The position numbers and the translations under genes were made by a program. Positions 12,371-23,449 of a stretch of 64,000 nucleotides of DNA are shown piece by piece. The notes under the pieces are model-generated. The model was not told where the DNA came from. It saw nothing but the letters and a program-made list of their open reading frames with translations, and searched no databases. Every line of letters begins with the position of its first letter. Position 1 is the stretch's first letter. The DNA lies in the NCBI GenBank assembly GCA_037903355.1, contig JBAJFE010000050.1:1-64000 (forward strand). Direction: 5' to 3'. Source of the DNA: Trichuris trichiura. Lineage: Eukaryota > Nematoda > Enoplea > Trichinellida > Trichuridae.

Positions 12371-12817
12371 TAGTTGATCTTTTAGTTCACGGCTTTGGCC
12401 TGTTTGATGTATCTCTAAGTAAACTTCAAAATGCCCTACCAACGAATGCATGAGCAAATTGTTAGAAAAAAACAGAACAAATTGTATACCTGTTATTGTA
12501 CCGTCGTCAGCAGTGAAAGCGAGGTGCTTATTAGGTAAGGGGGATAAATAGCATACGGGAAAAATGGGTGTATGATTAGTTGGGTAGGGTGCAGTATTAG
12601 AATTTATTAATTAGCGGAGCCCATACCTTAGTAACTGCCACCCAGTGTCGTGGTTGATGGTGGAGTTGCTTTTGATGTAAAGCGCCTCCTTTATACGTCT
12701 TAGATGAAAAAAGTCCTTCTGGCACATTCTCTTCGGTTGCGGGTCGAGTGCGCACCGAGAAGCGTGCTTAGTGGTCATCAATACGCGGTTTCCATTGTGC
12801 AGTTTTGTGGTCATCAT
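12371..12817 (-). mobile_element. 3' fragment of a Penelope-like element
   Basis: On the minus strand, 12817-12611 ends with RRIKEALYIKSNSTINHDTGW. This matches the C-terminus of the Penelope endonuclease at 41.3 kb (RKLKEALYIRNNMTFNRDQG). Downstream (12600-12371) comes the element's 3' region. It holds a CTGCTGACGACGG stretch resembling a hammerhead-ribozyme core, then the GTTGGTAGGGCATTTTG block that recurs at 14.65 kb and in the 62.4 kb palindrome. Confidence 0.6.
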
Positions 12818-13249
12818 TTTTAAGGATCTATAGTATACAAAGAGATGTTCCGACTCATCTGGACAGTTTCGAGCTGCGCGAAGACGAAATTATAAAAGAA
12901 TGGTCTTTCTAGAATCTGCGCACAGTAGGCGAAAGAAAAGCAAGCAGATTCATGTTGAATATTATGCCACGGTCATCTCCCCCGCCCTACGCACGTCCAT
13001 CAGCTGCACAACGACTAGTTGAGCGAGGATATCTTCCTGCTGAGCGTAAATGTGCTTGTTTCACTTCGCAGACGCTTCACTCAGATGGATACTGTGCGTA
13101 CTGGTTAAGATAACGTTGCATGCTATACGTGATGCCGGCTACTCCCCAGTCCAGCACATGAACCAATCACCACTCGTGAAAATGACCATTCAGAACACAC
13201 ATCAGAAGGGATCGCAGGTTTGACATGGTGACCTTCCCTGCGTAGGGTT

Positions 13250-13987
13250 GGGTAAGAAAAGCTTCCTGCTGAGAAGCATTGAACGTAAAGCACACGATTC
13301 ACATCAGAGAATACCTGCCCGCCTTATCAGAATGCGCCATATTTTTTGTGATATATTTGCACCTGCTTTACTATTCAACCAGCGATTAGCGCGTGTTGAC
13401 GTTACAGACAGGGAATTGCGTGTTGCTCACGCGTTTTCCGCAAACGCTTTGTCTGTACAGTTGCTTTTCTCCTACGCTCGCTCCAGTTTTGCAAGAGATG
13501 TCGCTGCAAGAAGAGCTGCTGGAGTTATAGTCAAACATAGAGCTGAAAACCTGTTTATTACAGGGTTATCAACAGTTTTGGCTGCAGAAAAAAGTCCCGG
13601 AGTTGCGCCCTGGCGTATGGGATGTGGTAAATGATTCACTGATTTTTCTTCATTCATCGAGTCTAATGGAGAGTGCATTTAGTATCGTTACAGACCTAGT
13701 GACGAAGAAACGCACCCAGCTGCAAGTATTTAGACGCTGCAATCTGCGTCTGCGATTTACCTCGATCGAGCCCAACATCGACGGGCTAGCTCGACCGCAT
13801 CAGGGCGAGCCAAGCAGCTGTCCCTGAATTCTCGAAAAACATAACTCTGTACAGCTGTAGTTGACCTTCTAGCGTTGCAACCATTTCAGCCTATCAGTGC
13901 GCTGAAATTGGCCAATTAGAATAGGGGACCCAGAGATTCGGAAACCTTCTTAGGGGGCCCAAACGGCCTTCCGCTTGAGAAACACTG
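13250..13987 (+). mobile_element. second hAT/ZBED relic, C-terminal fragment plus terminal repeat
   Basis: Plus-strand reading from about 13562 gives GYQQFWLQKKV, then VWDVVNDS and ESAFSIVTDLVTKKRTQLQ up to about 13827. This is the hAT dimerisation region in degenerate form, with a frame change from the overlapping 13248-13634 frame. The right end TTGAGAAACACTG at 13975-13987 is the reverse complement of the hAT terminus CAGTGTTTCTCAA, with a GGGGCCC-type subterminal stretch. It lies opposite in orientation to the copy at 9-10.6 kb. Confidence 0.65.
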
Positions 13988-14639
13988 GTATGCTTCTTCA
14001 ATTTTGGAGGATGAGGCATTCGGTCTGAAGGAGTAGTGGCTGTAGAAGAAGGGAGGCGCTGCGCGTGGAAAGTGGATAGCACAGGATAGTCGTTAGAAGA
14101 CTGCTGGCTCGCTTCAGGCAGCGGGGCTAAAAGGAATGCTCATTTTAGCCTATCGGCTGGGACAGTGTCGACTCCACTCAGAGCTTGAGGAGGTGGAACT
14201 TGGGCACTGTGGCAGTCGACCTGGGCGGACGCATGTGTAGCTGAAGAAGCATTACGTTTTTGCGCGTACCGTTCGGTGCATGATTTGTAGTAAGGACACC
14301 CACAAACAAGGGATCCTTTTAAGACCTGTTGTTTCCAGCATAACATGTGTTACTTCCAAACTTTGTTTATATTTAAAAACAATAATACAACATCTACCGG
14401 TAATAGCATTCTCACACCCGGCCAAATCGTTAATAAATCGAAATCCCGATTTGAACAAAACCGTGGATAGATCGAAGTATCGAGAACTCAGCATTCAAAA
14501 AGGTTGCAACCCTGATTTGGCCAACCATTCCTGATGACTCAGATATATGATAAGCTAACCACTTTCACAGAACCGGTCGATAGGGTAAGAGCAGCAGCTA
14601 CTTCGGATTAAATATAAACGTGCTATGCATAATTCATCT

Positions 14640-14800
14640 TCAGTTCCCGGCTTTGGTCAGTCTGGCTCACTGGTAAGTAAACTACAAAATGCCCTACCAA
14701 CGAATGAATTAGCAATATTAACGGAGAAAACTTCACAATAATGTAATCCTACATTTCGCAAGCGCTCTTGTTCCGTGGTCAGGGATGTGTTTGGGAAAGA
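14640..14800 (-). mobile_element. Penelope 3'-end fragment
   Basis: Contains the same block as 12371-12540 and the 62.4 kb palindrome: AAGTAAACTACAAAATGCC, CTACCAACGAATG, and GCTCTTGTTCCGTGGTCAG. It is heavily diverged and has no coding sequence attached. Confidence 0.5.
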
Positions 14801-16700
14801 CTATGTTGAGAAGATGTACTTCCGTGGCTGAAACAGTAGATGTCTCGAACGTCCAAACTTGCCACCAGAAACATGGGAGAATTACACCACGCTGCTCAAC
14901 GGGAAGTACAGAACTAGCAGTGCAACTGAAGGATGGCAAACCAAGATTCAAAAACTGATGGTTCTGCGTGATTCTTAGATTTAGAAGTTCATTGAACTAT
15001 TAAAAAATGAATAGCAAGAGAATGGACAAACTATCATCAAGTTTGTTAGCTGGGAAAGGTAAATAAAAGCCAATCTCAATGTCACCCTAATAAAGGCATT
15101 TTTAGATACCAGAAATTGTGAGCAACTACAGTGAGTATAAAAGCCGCCTCATATGGATGGATACCCAATTTAGCGCGGACGCCTGTATAATTTTGCTCAA
15201 TTCAACGACCGGAAAGAAGAAACTTAAACTAGATACTTGAAAATCGATACTACCAAAAAATGTGGACAAAATCTGTTAACGCGGTGCTTTTCCTGTGAAC
15301 ATAACTATGACTATAATTTTCAGCTTTCATGGCCTACGGCAAACTCAGTAAACCAAAAGAAATGAAGTAAAACTAGAAACAAGCGGCAACGTACGATTAG
15401 GACGAATCGTGAACACTGAAACAATGGACTGACTAACTACCCTTAACAGCTGAACGCGAAAACGAGTGGGAGACAAACCATTAGCAGACAAAGAGCTGAA
15501 TAAAGGCGGGCGAATGACCACCGCCGTTCTATCACCGTCCTTTTGAATTCACTACACAGGGTTAAACTCTTAACCTGAAAACTTGAGGTCTGAATTGACG
15601 AAAGCCAGAATGACTTGAAATTTAGAGACAGCTGGAAAGACTGACGAAGTCAGGATTTCAACCTTTCCAAATGTTGACATACTGACGTTTCGGTCTACTT
15701 ACGATTTTAGCCCAAACAAAAATGACGAAAAAGTTATCAGCAAGGTCTTAGCGGATCATTGGTTGAAACTATAAAACCGTATCTTAAACAGATAAAATCC
15801 AGTTAGCTATTAAGGCAAGGCAGCAAAAAATAGAGAAGTTCCCAGCTGTGCCAAATTTTTAATCATGTTTGCTGATTTGCGTATTGGCTATGTTTCAGCT
15901 GAGTATAGAAGTTTATGCTTCCTTGCTTGAACAGCGGATAAATTTGGCAGCTTTGAAGTGTACATGCGGACCCGTAAAAGGCTAAGATAGTTTTTAATAG
16001 GAACGCAATCGTAAGGCGCGCTATTCAGATTAGTTTGCAGTAACAGCTAAGCGAAACCGTACTAAATAAGTGTAAACGGCAAGCCACTCTGCTTGCTGGC
16101 AATGATCAGCAAGAAATGGCAAAGGTAATGTGCGACGTAAGGTAGGGCATCTCACATTGAACAGACAGATGGTGGTGATCCATCAGTAAGTTTGCCGAAG
16201 CCAGACTAACTCAAAATAAAGTGAAACACCTCCCATAGAATATAGATAGCATTGCTTCAAAAGGGACAACTGAAGAGCTTTCAAATTTCCGGTGAGAAAG
16301 AGGATCCAACCAGTTCCTTAATTGATATGAATATTTTTAATTAATTTCGAGTATCTACTTATGAAGTTATGCTATATCCTAGCACTTTAAGCATTCTTTT
16401 GCAATGCATTCTGTTTACCGCGTAAGCAAGAGATGTAACCTCACAATGCGTTAATGGTATTTGCACTTGCATGGAACAAGCGGATGTGAATTATTTCGCG
16501 CTCAGTTCTGCTTTGCCACAGCGGCTTGGTTTTGATGACTCTGTCTTCGCTCCTAAATCACATTGCCTTGCGACTATGCCCGCTTCCATCGTAGTAATTT
16601 CGCCATACTTGGTTGGTAGAAAAGCGTTTATTCCACTGACTCTACTGTCATTACTCTTCGGCTGAGAGGGCACTTGCTCAACTTAATCACAGCGAAAAAA
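14801..16700. other. intergenic, no supported gene
   Basis: About 1.9 kb of AT-rich sequence with many stops in all frames. A 64-codon frame at 16471-16665 has no recognisable features. Confidence 0.4.
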
Positions 16701-17103
16701 ACTTCCATTGAATGTGGGCAACTTCAATTTCACTGCAAGTTGAAGTTGGACAGCTAATTTACCTCCACAGTGATGGGTATGAATGAATGGCAACTACTAC
16801 TCATGCGTTGTTTCCATTTCCGCATTGCCGATTGATTAGTCATAATCTAGGTGTAATAAACAACTGCTCATGTGACCACGGCGGTCATGAGGAAGGTCAC
16901 CGAAGTTAGCCGTGGCCAAACTGACCAATCACGAGGCAGGTCACCGAAGTTAGCCGTGGCCAAACTGACCAATCATTTTACTTTAACAATTAGGAAAGCC
17001 GTGGCAAACAGGCTCATGTGACCGCGGCGGTCACGAGGAAGGTCACCGAAGTTAGCCGTGGCCAAACTGACCAATCATTTTACTTCGACAATTAAGGAAG
17101 CAC

Positions 17104-17640
17104 GTGGCAAACAGGCAATTATGCAATGCCCTGATGTATTTACTCAGAGAAAAGGTATATAAAGCGGTCATTGCGGGTGGTGGCGGTCAGTGTGAATATT
17201 GCGTCTGTGTCGTCCTCTTGCGTTTCTCTCTCCCTGTCCTTCATAGTTCGGTTTGTCGTGTATTCATCAGGACATCCAATGAATTCTTTTCCAATGAAGC
17301 ATGGAAGCCAGCTCAGCAATTACACTATGTACATGACGCTCAACCATTTTCCTTTGCCCATACCTTGGAAACAGAAGCTTATAGTCGACGCTATACCTGC
17401 GATTCATTTCAAGAAATGAATCCACCTTGGTGCTCCGAACTCACCGTTTCTGAGAAACAACTCAAGATTTTTTTAGCAGTATACTTGGAATTCGGAAAGC
17501 GTCTGGGAAAAATCATGGAATGCTCCATTAAAGCGCTTAACGCTCAGGTGTTGTTTAAAGTGGCCAAAGTTGCAGTGCTGCCCTGTGTGTGGAAAAATAT
17601 ATGGTACCTTACGGCGACCTCAGCTAATTACTTTGTTTGA
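17104..17640 (+). CDS. 178-codon open frame within the left TIR, function unknown
   Basis: An uninterrupted ATG-to-TGA frame. The translation has a hydrophobic, Cys-rich section (QCEYCVCVVLLRF) and a polar C-terminal half. No domain is recognised. The right arm carries the same frame, but a one-base insertion near 34390 splits it in two. A TATATAAAG box at about 17157-17165 lies inside the 5' part of the frame. If it is used, transcription would begin downstream and the first ATG would not be translated. It may be a real element-encoded protein or a chance frame in a conserved promoter/terminal region. Confidence 0.25.
   Translation: MANRQLCNALMYLLREKVYKAVIAGGGGQCEYCVCVVLLRFSLPVLHSSVCRVFIRTSNEFFSNEAWKPAQQLHYVHDAQPFSFAHTLETEAYSRRYTCDSFQEMNPPWCSELTVSEKQLKIFLAVYLEFGKRLGKIMECSIKALNAQVLFKVAKVAVLPCVWKNIWYLTATSANYFV
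17155..17167 (+). promoter_or_regulatory. TATA box in the left TIR, reading inward
   Basis: GGTATATAAAGCGG, followed within 60-120 bp by a C/T-rich stretch typical of Pol II start regions. The right arm has a weaker counterpart (GGTATATAATGCGG read on the minus strand, about 34595-34582). Upstream lie several CCAAT-containing 37 bp units. Confidence 0.5.
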
Positions 17641-17819
17641 TTAAGCTGATTCGCTAAAGCGTACAACATTTCACGCCACGAAGCGGACATCTTTCCTCAT
17701 GAACTCTATTTGACCTCATTGTAGTACTGAGCAGTTATGATCACATGATGGTCACATGTTCCTCATGATCACACCTCATAGTGAAGTGTCTTCTCATGGT
17801 CACATGATGATCACATGTG

Positions 17820-18690
17820 AACTGAATTGGATGTCAAGATGACTGGATACAAAAGAGTTCTCTAAAAAAGGTGCACTGTTGTCCCGGTTTTATTCTCTTC
17901 TACCAACAGATGCTCTCTGCTTAGACGGCTGTTTTTGACGATTTTGCCTGACCTCAAAGAATCTTTGCGAAAGTGAGTACATTAGTCCGTGCACTTTGAT
18001 TATTGGAATTACAACAGAGAAATCACAGCTTCATCGGTTGACAATGAAGAAATGCGTGTAGGAAAAATGAAAAGCTGGTGATAGCGGCTTGCGCATGGCG
18101 TAGGTATTGTTCAACGCATTTGAGCACAGTTAAGCACCGTTATGGTACGTCATGACAGACACCCAACGGCTTTCGACTGCGACCGTCTTCTTCACTATCG
18201 TGATCGCAGCACCGAAACACTGCTGATGCGCAGAACATCGTCGGGCACTCCATTTTCAATGCAATAATGCTTTATGTTCGTTAAGAAAGTGACTCTTGTC
18301 TCCACGTGGTCTGTGTCTGATGGCAAGAAAGCCAGTCTGCATCATAACCGCAGCAAAGCTTTGATTGAGGAAGTACATGTGTGTATGCCTAAGCTCAGAA
18401 GCTTTCCTCGACACTGTGCAGTTACTGCCTACTATGGGCACATGAGTACGTGTGCTCAGATTGCTTCCGCGGTGTTGCAAGTGTCACTACATTTTGTACG
18501 ACAGATGAAAACGAAATATACAGTTGTGTTGGAGTTTTGCTTTCCCTTGCTAGCGTTTCTTGTTTCCCATGTCTGCCTTCAGCATTTCCGTTTCATGGAA
18601 ACCACTCTGGAAATAGCAAAATTATGAGATTGGCCTTGTCATCAACAGTTTGTTGGAGCTAAAATGCTTTAATGTGGATGACTTATCTCA
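17820..18690. repeat. internal inverted-repeat block, left copy
   Basis: From about 18140 to 18690 this matches the reverse complement of about 31400-31990. Shared anchors are GACACCCAAC, the TTTGATTG/GGAAG stretch, GTACGTGTGCTCAGATTGCT and ACATTTTGTACGA. 17820-18140 has no match in the right half. Confidence 0.65.
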
Positions 18691-20625
18691 CTGTAATTGC
18701 CAATGTGGAGTTGCAGTTACACACGCTGGAATTCCCTTTGTGATATCCCGTGCATACTGGAGTTACAGTGCATTTATACACGCTGGAATTTCCTTTGTGA
18801 TATCCCGTGCATAATGGAGCTATAGTGCAGTTACACACGCTGGAATTACACATGCTGGAATTCTCTTTGTGATATCCCGTGCATACTGCAGTTACAGTAC
18901 AGTTACACACGGTGGAATTCCCTTTGTGATATCCCGTGCAAACTGCAGTTACAGTGCAGTTACACACGCTGGAACTCCCTTTGTGATATCCGGTACATAC
19001 TGGAGTTACGGTGCAGTTACGCACGCTGGAATTATATACGCTAAAATTCCCTTTGTGATATCCTGTGCATACTGCAGAGACAGTGCAGTTACACACGCTG
19101 GAATTCCCTTTGTGATATCTCGCACATGCTGCAGTTACACACGCTAGAATTCCCTTTGTGATATCCCCTGCATACTGCAGTTACACACGCTGGAATTCCC
19201 TTTGTGATAACCCGTGCATACTGGAGTTACGGTGCAGTTACACACGCTGATAAACTCCCTTTGTGATATCCGGTACATACTGGAGTTACATTGCAGTTAC
19301 ACACGCTGGTAAACTCCCTTTGTGATATCCCACGCATACTGGAGTTACGGTGCAAAGGCACGCGCTGGAATCTCATACGCTGGAACTCCCTTAGTGATAT
19401 CCGGTACATACTGGTGTTACAGTGCAGTTACACACGCTGGAATTCCCTTTGTGATATCCTGTGCATACTGGAGTTACGGTGCAGTTACGCACGCTGGAAT
19501 TATATACGCTAAAATTCCCTTTGTGATATCCTGTGCATACTGCAGAGACAGTGCAGTTACACACGCTGGAATTCCCTTTGTGATATCTCGCACATGCTGC
19601 AGTTACACACGCTAGAATTCCCTTTGTGATATCCCCTGCATACTGCAGTTACACACGCTGGAATTCCCTTTGTGATAACCCGTGCATACTGGAGTTACGG
19701 TGCAGTTACACACGCTGATAAACTCCCTTTGTGATATCCGGTACATACTGGAGTTACATTGCAGTTACACACGCTGGTAAACTCCCTTTGTGATATCCCA
19801 CGCATACTGGAGTTACGGTGCAAAGGCACGCGCTGGAATCTCATACGCTGGAACTCCCTTAGTGATATCCGGTACATACTGGTGTTACAGTGCAGTTACA
19901 CACGCTGGAATTCCCTTTGTGATATCCTGTGCATACTGGAGTTACGGTGCAGTTACACACGCTGGAATTATATACGCTAGAATTCCCTTTGTGATAGATA
20001 TCCTGTGCGTACTGCAGAGACAGTGCAGTTACACACGCTAGAATTCCCTTTGTGATATCCCGTGCATACTGGAGTTACGGTGCAGTTACACACGCTGGAA
20101 TTACATACGCTGGAACTCCCTTTGTGATATCCGGTACATACTGGAGTTACAGTGCAGTTACACACGCTGGAATTTTCTTTGTGATATCCCGTACATACTG
20201 CAGTTACACACGCTAGAATTCCCTTTGTGATATCCCCTGCACACTGCAGTTACACACGCTGGAATTCCCTTTGTGATAACCCGTGCATACTGGAGTTACG
20301 GTGCAGTTACACACGCTGGTAAACTCCCTTTGTGATATCCCATGCATACTGGAGTTACGGTGCAAAGGCACACGCTGGAATTACATACGCTGGAACTCCC
20401 TTTGTGATATCCGGTACACACTGGAGTTACAGGGCAGTTACACACGCTGGAATTCCCTTTGTGATATCCCGCACATACTGCAGTTACACACGCCAGAATT
20501 CCCTTTGTGATATCCCGCGCATACTGGAATTACAGTGCAGTTACACACGCTGGAATTCCCTTTGTGATACCCCGCAGATACTGCAGTTACACACGCTGGA
20601 ATTACACACGGATTGAACTAAATCC
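18690..20625. repeat. 57 bp minisatellite array with 468 bp higher-order repeat
   Basis: Tandem units of about 57 bp (CAGTTACACACGCTGGAATT, then CCCTTTGTGATATCCCGTGC, then ATACTGGAGTTACRGTG) alternate with a shorter form of about 45 bp lacking the last segment. An EcoRI-like GAATTC and an EcoRV-like GATATC recur in most units. A near-identical 468 bp block occurs at 19021-19488 and 19489-19956. The corresponding inverted block near 31.4 kb has a single unit, so the expansion is specific to this side. Because 57 is a multiple of three, Cys-rich pseudo-frames run through the array; these are not called as genes. Confidence 0.9.
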
Positions 20626-21010
20626 AGCAGTGGTTATATCCTTCTTAAGCGGCATACCTTCGTGCGATATCCACTTATGTTGGTTGCTTTGCGTGGTTAT
20701 ACAAGGTATCATTAGTTCTTCAGGAACGAAGTTATCAGATAAGAGTAGAGTTAGTTTTCCTCTGTTTGTCAATGTAACGCCTGCCACGGGAGATTGCTAA
20801 GTGTATTGGATTACGCATTATGGATGTTAAGCCAATCTAGCGCTTTCAGCAAGTACTTGTACCAGTGGAAACATTATGACAAGGGCTATTTACTGTTCGG
20901 ACTGCTTATGCTGGACTCGCAAAGTTTAGTACTTAGAATGAACTAGTTCCAGCAGTGCTTATATCCGCCTTAAGTGGCATATCTTCGTGCGATATCCACT
21001 TATGCTGGTT
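20615..21010. repeat. duplicated block, with an inverted third copy near 28.8 kb
   Basis: GAACTAAATCCAGCAGTGG...TGCGATATCCACTTATG at about 20619-20690 recurs at about 20939-21010. It appears again as a diverged reverse complement at about 28765-28840. Confidence 0.6.
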
Positions 21011-21139
21011 GCTTTGTGAGGTTGGGTATGGGTTGATGTCCAGAATGTAAGATGTGTTGTCAGCAGGCGTTTTGAGTATGCACCTCAAATTATGTTTTGA
21101 GTATGGAAATAGCATGCGGTTGCTAGGTTTTAGAAGCAA

Positions 21140-21570
21140 AGTGAGGAGGAAAGATAGTAACCGCGCCGGCGGTGAGACCGTTTTGAACTTAGAGGGGGGC
21201 TAGCTACGTTAAAGAAAAGCAGGTAAGCTGGAGAATGCAGTAGGTTAAGAAAAAGTGGGTAAGGTGGGGGTTCTGTAAGGTTAAGTTAAAAAAAGCAGGT
21301 GTGCAGGTCTGCGGGAAGCTGAAAATTCAAAAGAAAATGATTACAGTAGATAAAAGAAAAGAACTCTAAAGGGAAAGAAAAGGACTGTGTCACATAAGTA
21401 TGAGGTGATAATCATTGGCACAGTGACGGCGACGCTGGTTGCTCAACTCTGCATCAATTCTTACTGGTTAATGCCAGTCATCCATTAAATCGAGACTGTC
21501 TTACCTCAAGTTCAACTCGAAAACTGACCAGTTGCCCGATAAACGCGTTCTGCAGCACTGCATCAGCTAT
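21140..21570. other. purine-rich spacer inside the island, no gene
   Basis: Several GTTAAG...AAAGCAGGT stretches resemble each other (21207-21300) and look like a short degenerate tandem repeat. There is no coding signal. Confidence 0.4.
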
Positions 21571-21576
21571 GTACGA

Positions 21577-22590
21577 CGAATCGTATTGAGTAGGTTTATT
21601 GGATGTCTATTACAACTGTTGCTGGCAAAACACAGATGAATAGATCGTAGAAGCGGATAAACATAGCGCATGCAGTGAATATTAATTGCACTGGCCAAAA
21701 CGAATAAGCTAGGAATGGTCTTCATCACTCTCTGGCAGTGCATCGTCTTCTGTGCCGTCAAACAGAGTAGAAATGGGGCACTTTTGGGAAGACTTCATAA
21801 TGGTTGACGTCTTTACCTTGCTCCATGCTTTCATTACGAACTGGCAGAGCAAATTGACCGATGCTGCTCACATTTATCTGCCAGCTATGTACCTCTTCTG
21901 CCCTTTAGTTATACATTCTTTCCACTGTTCTCGCATAATAAAGTCTTTAAAGATCTTATTAATGCAAACGTTCAGCGGTTGTAGAACTGATGTAAGCCCA
22001 CCGAGGATTACGGCTGTTTCTATTTTATATTCCTTTAAATGTGATTTTATTGTTTCTGCCAAGTGACGTCGGAATGAGTCCTACACCAGTATGATTCTGT
22101 TGCTGCTATGCCAAGGCCTTTTTCTCCAGATGTTGTCAATCCACAATCTCACACCTTGTTGATCCATCCAACCGTTCTCATGAAAGCGGACAAAGGCGCC
22201 TCCTTTGGCCTTCATTTCCTCTTAAATATCACCACAGGCTTCAGCTTCATTCCATTAGCTAGGCACGATAGCACCACCGTGAAGTAGGTACTTTCATTGC
22301 TAGTGCCTTTCACTACAATAAACTTTGTGCCTTTACCATCCATTGTTCTATTGCAAATTACAGCGAAAAATATTGACCTTTCATCCATGTTACCGATGCT
22401 GCGCAATGGAAACTCATTTCTTCTTGTCAGTTTTCTGACATAGCTGGAAACAATTTCCTGAGATAGAGCAGTTTCATTTCTTCTGTAAAACACCGCTCCG
22501 ACTTTTGCTTATTTGCAGATCGCACGCTACGCGTCTTTAAAAACGATACATGTAAACTTTATCGCGTGCCGCTCTGTTACCGCGCTCTCA
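21577..22590 (-). pseudogene. pogo/Tigger transposase relic, copy A
   Basis: DDE transposase pieces on the minus strand. FPLRSIGNMDERSIFF carries the first catalytic Asp (22440-22350), and GLTSVLQPLNVCINKIFKDF spans the third-Asp region, where Asp is replaced by Asn (about 22000-21940). The 3' tail shares the AATAGACATCCAATAAACC-type ending with copies B and C. It lacks the N-terminal DNA-binding part. Confidence 0.75.
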
Positions 22591-22619
22591 GTGGCAACTG
22601 AAGAAACCATGTGACTAAG

Positions 22620-23275
22620 GAAGAATAAGTTTCCTTAACGAAGGAATTTTTCAGTTTTACTCGGCCTATTCTGCATGCGAGCAATGGGGAGGAGAAGCTA
22701 CAAAGCCGGATTCAAGTTGGAAGTCGTCGCGATGGCAAAAGAAAGCAACAATGCACTGGCGGCCAGGAAGTATCGCATTACCCGGAAGATGGTGATAGAT
22801 TGGAGGAAACAGGAAGAGGCCCTGAAGATGTTGAAGAAACAATGCGCAAGACGCTCAGGCATCCCCTTCTGGTCGGAACTGGATCAGAGTTTGGCAGAGT
22901 GAGTACGAGAACAGTGACAGAGCGCCTGTATCATCACATGGACAGATAGAGAGATGAATCGTTGAACTGAGCCCACTGCAACCCACACTTATCCTACGGC
23001 TTTCCCGCAACGCATGGATGATGCAGCCGTTTCATGAGACAAAAGACGAAAATTGCACAGAAAATGCATGCGGGTTTGGAGGATAAGCTGGACGACACAG
23101 AAAATGATAGACTGCCAGACAGTCATAAAGACCATACGAAGCTTAACTTTTTTGTCTCTCCTGCAATAAATGTTCTCCGCGTCATGCACCATGTTTATCC
23201 GCTTCTACGATCTATTCATCTGTTTTTTACATGCACTAGTCGTAATAGACATCCAGTAAACCTGAAGATATGATG
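22620..23275 (+). pseudogene. pogo/Tigger transposase relic, copy B, internally deleted
   Basis: It starts with a Psq/CENP-B-type helix-turn-helix (SYKAGFKLEVVAMAKESNN, then ALAARKYRITRKMVIDWRKQ) at 22684-22820. It runs with stops through the second DNA-binding region (RQKTKIAQKMHAGLEDKL-like, about 23040-23095) and then jumps directly to the 3' tail (DDTENDRLPDSHKD, then the untranslated end). The whole DDE domain is missing. Copies A and B are back to back. Confidence 0.75.
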
Positions 23276-23449
23276 TCTTGGTACGAGACTATAAGTTTAT
23301 ATAATGAACTGTTTTTATAACGTAGTGAATATCCCGTTATATGTACAATAACCTATAATCTCTGGAGCTTTCAAGTCAATCGTGACTGGTCTTCAACAGT
23401 CATAAAATGAATGTAATTTGCAAAGCGAGGTCAACCTTCAATCGTTTTT

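Larger units (their letters stand above)
16701..17819 (+). repeat. left terminal inverted repeat arm
   Basis: Pairs with 33935-34902. It differs mainly by substitutions and by carrying three copies of the 37 bp GGTCACCGAAGTTAGCC...CCAATCA unit (16895-16931, 16939-16975, 17041-17077), where the right arm has one (34671-34707). The inner edge is marked by clustered CACATG/GATCA dyads at about 17736-17819. Confidence 0.8.

Noticed and set aside
13248..13634. A 128-codon plus-strand frame
   Set aside because: Its second half overlaps the hAT transposase relic in another frame, which matches the family; the longer frame has no relatives.
18683..20616. Many Cys-rich frames on both strands (repeated CTGYHKG motif)
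   Set aside because: They follow from a 57 bp unit being divisible by three; stops and frame changes come with every unit variant, and the single unit in the right half is not coding.
21752..22066. Frames antisense to pogo copy A
   Set aside because: The opposite strand encodes the recognisable DDE transposase segments.
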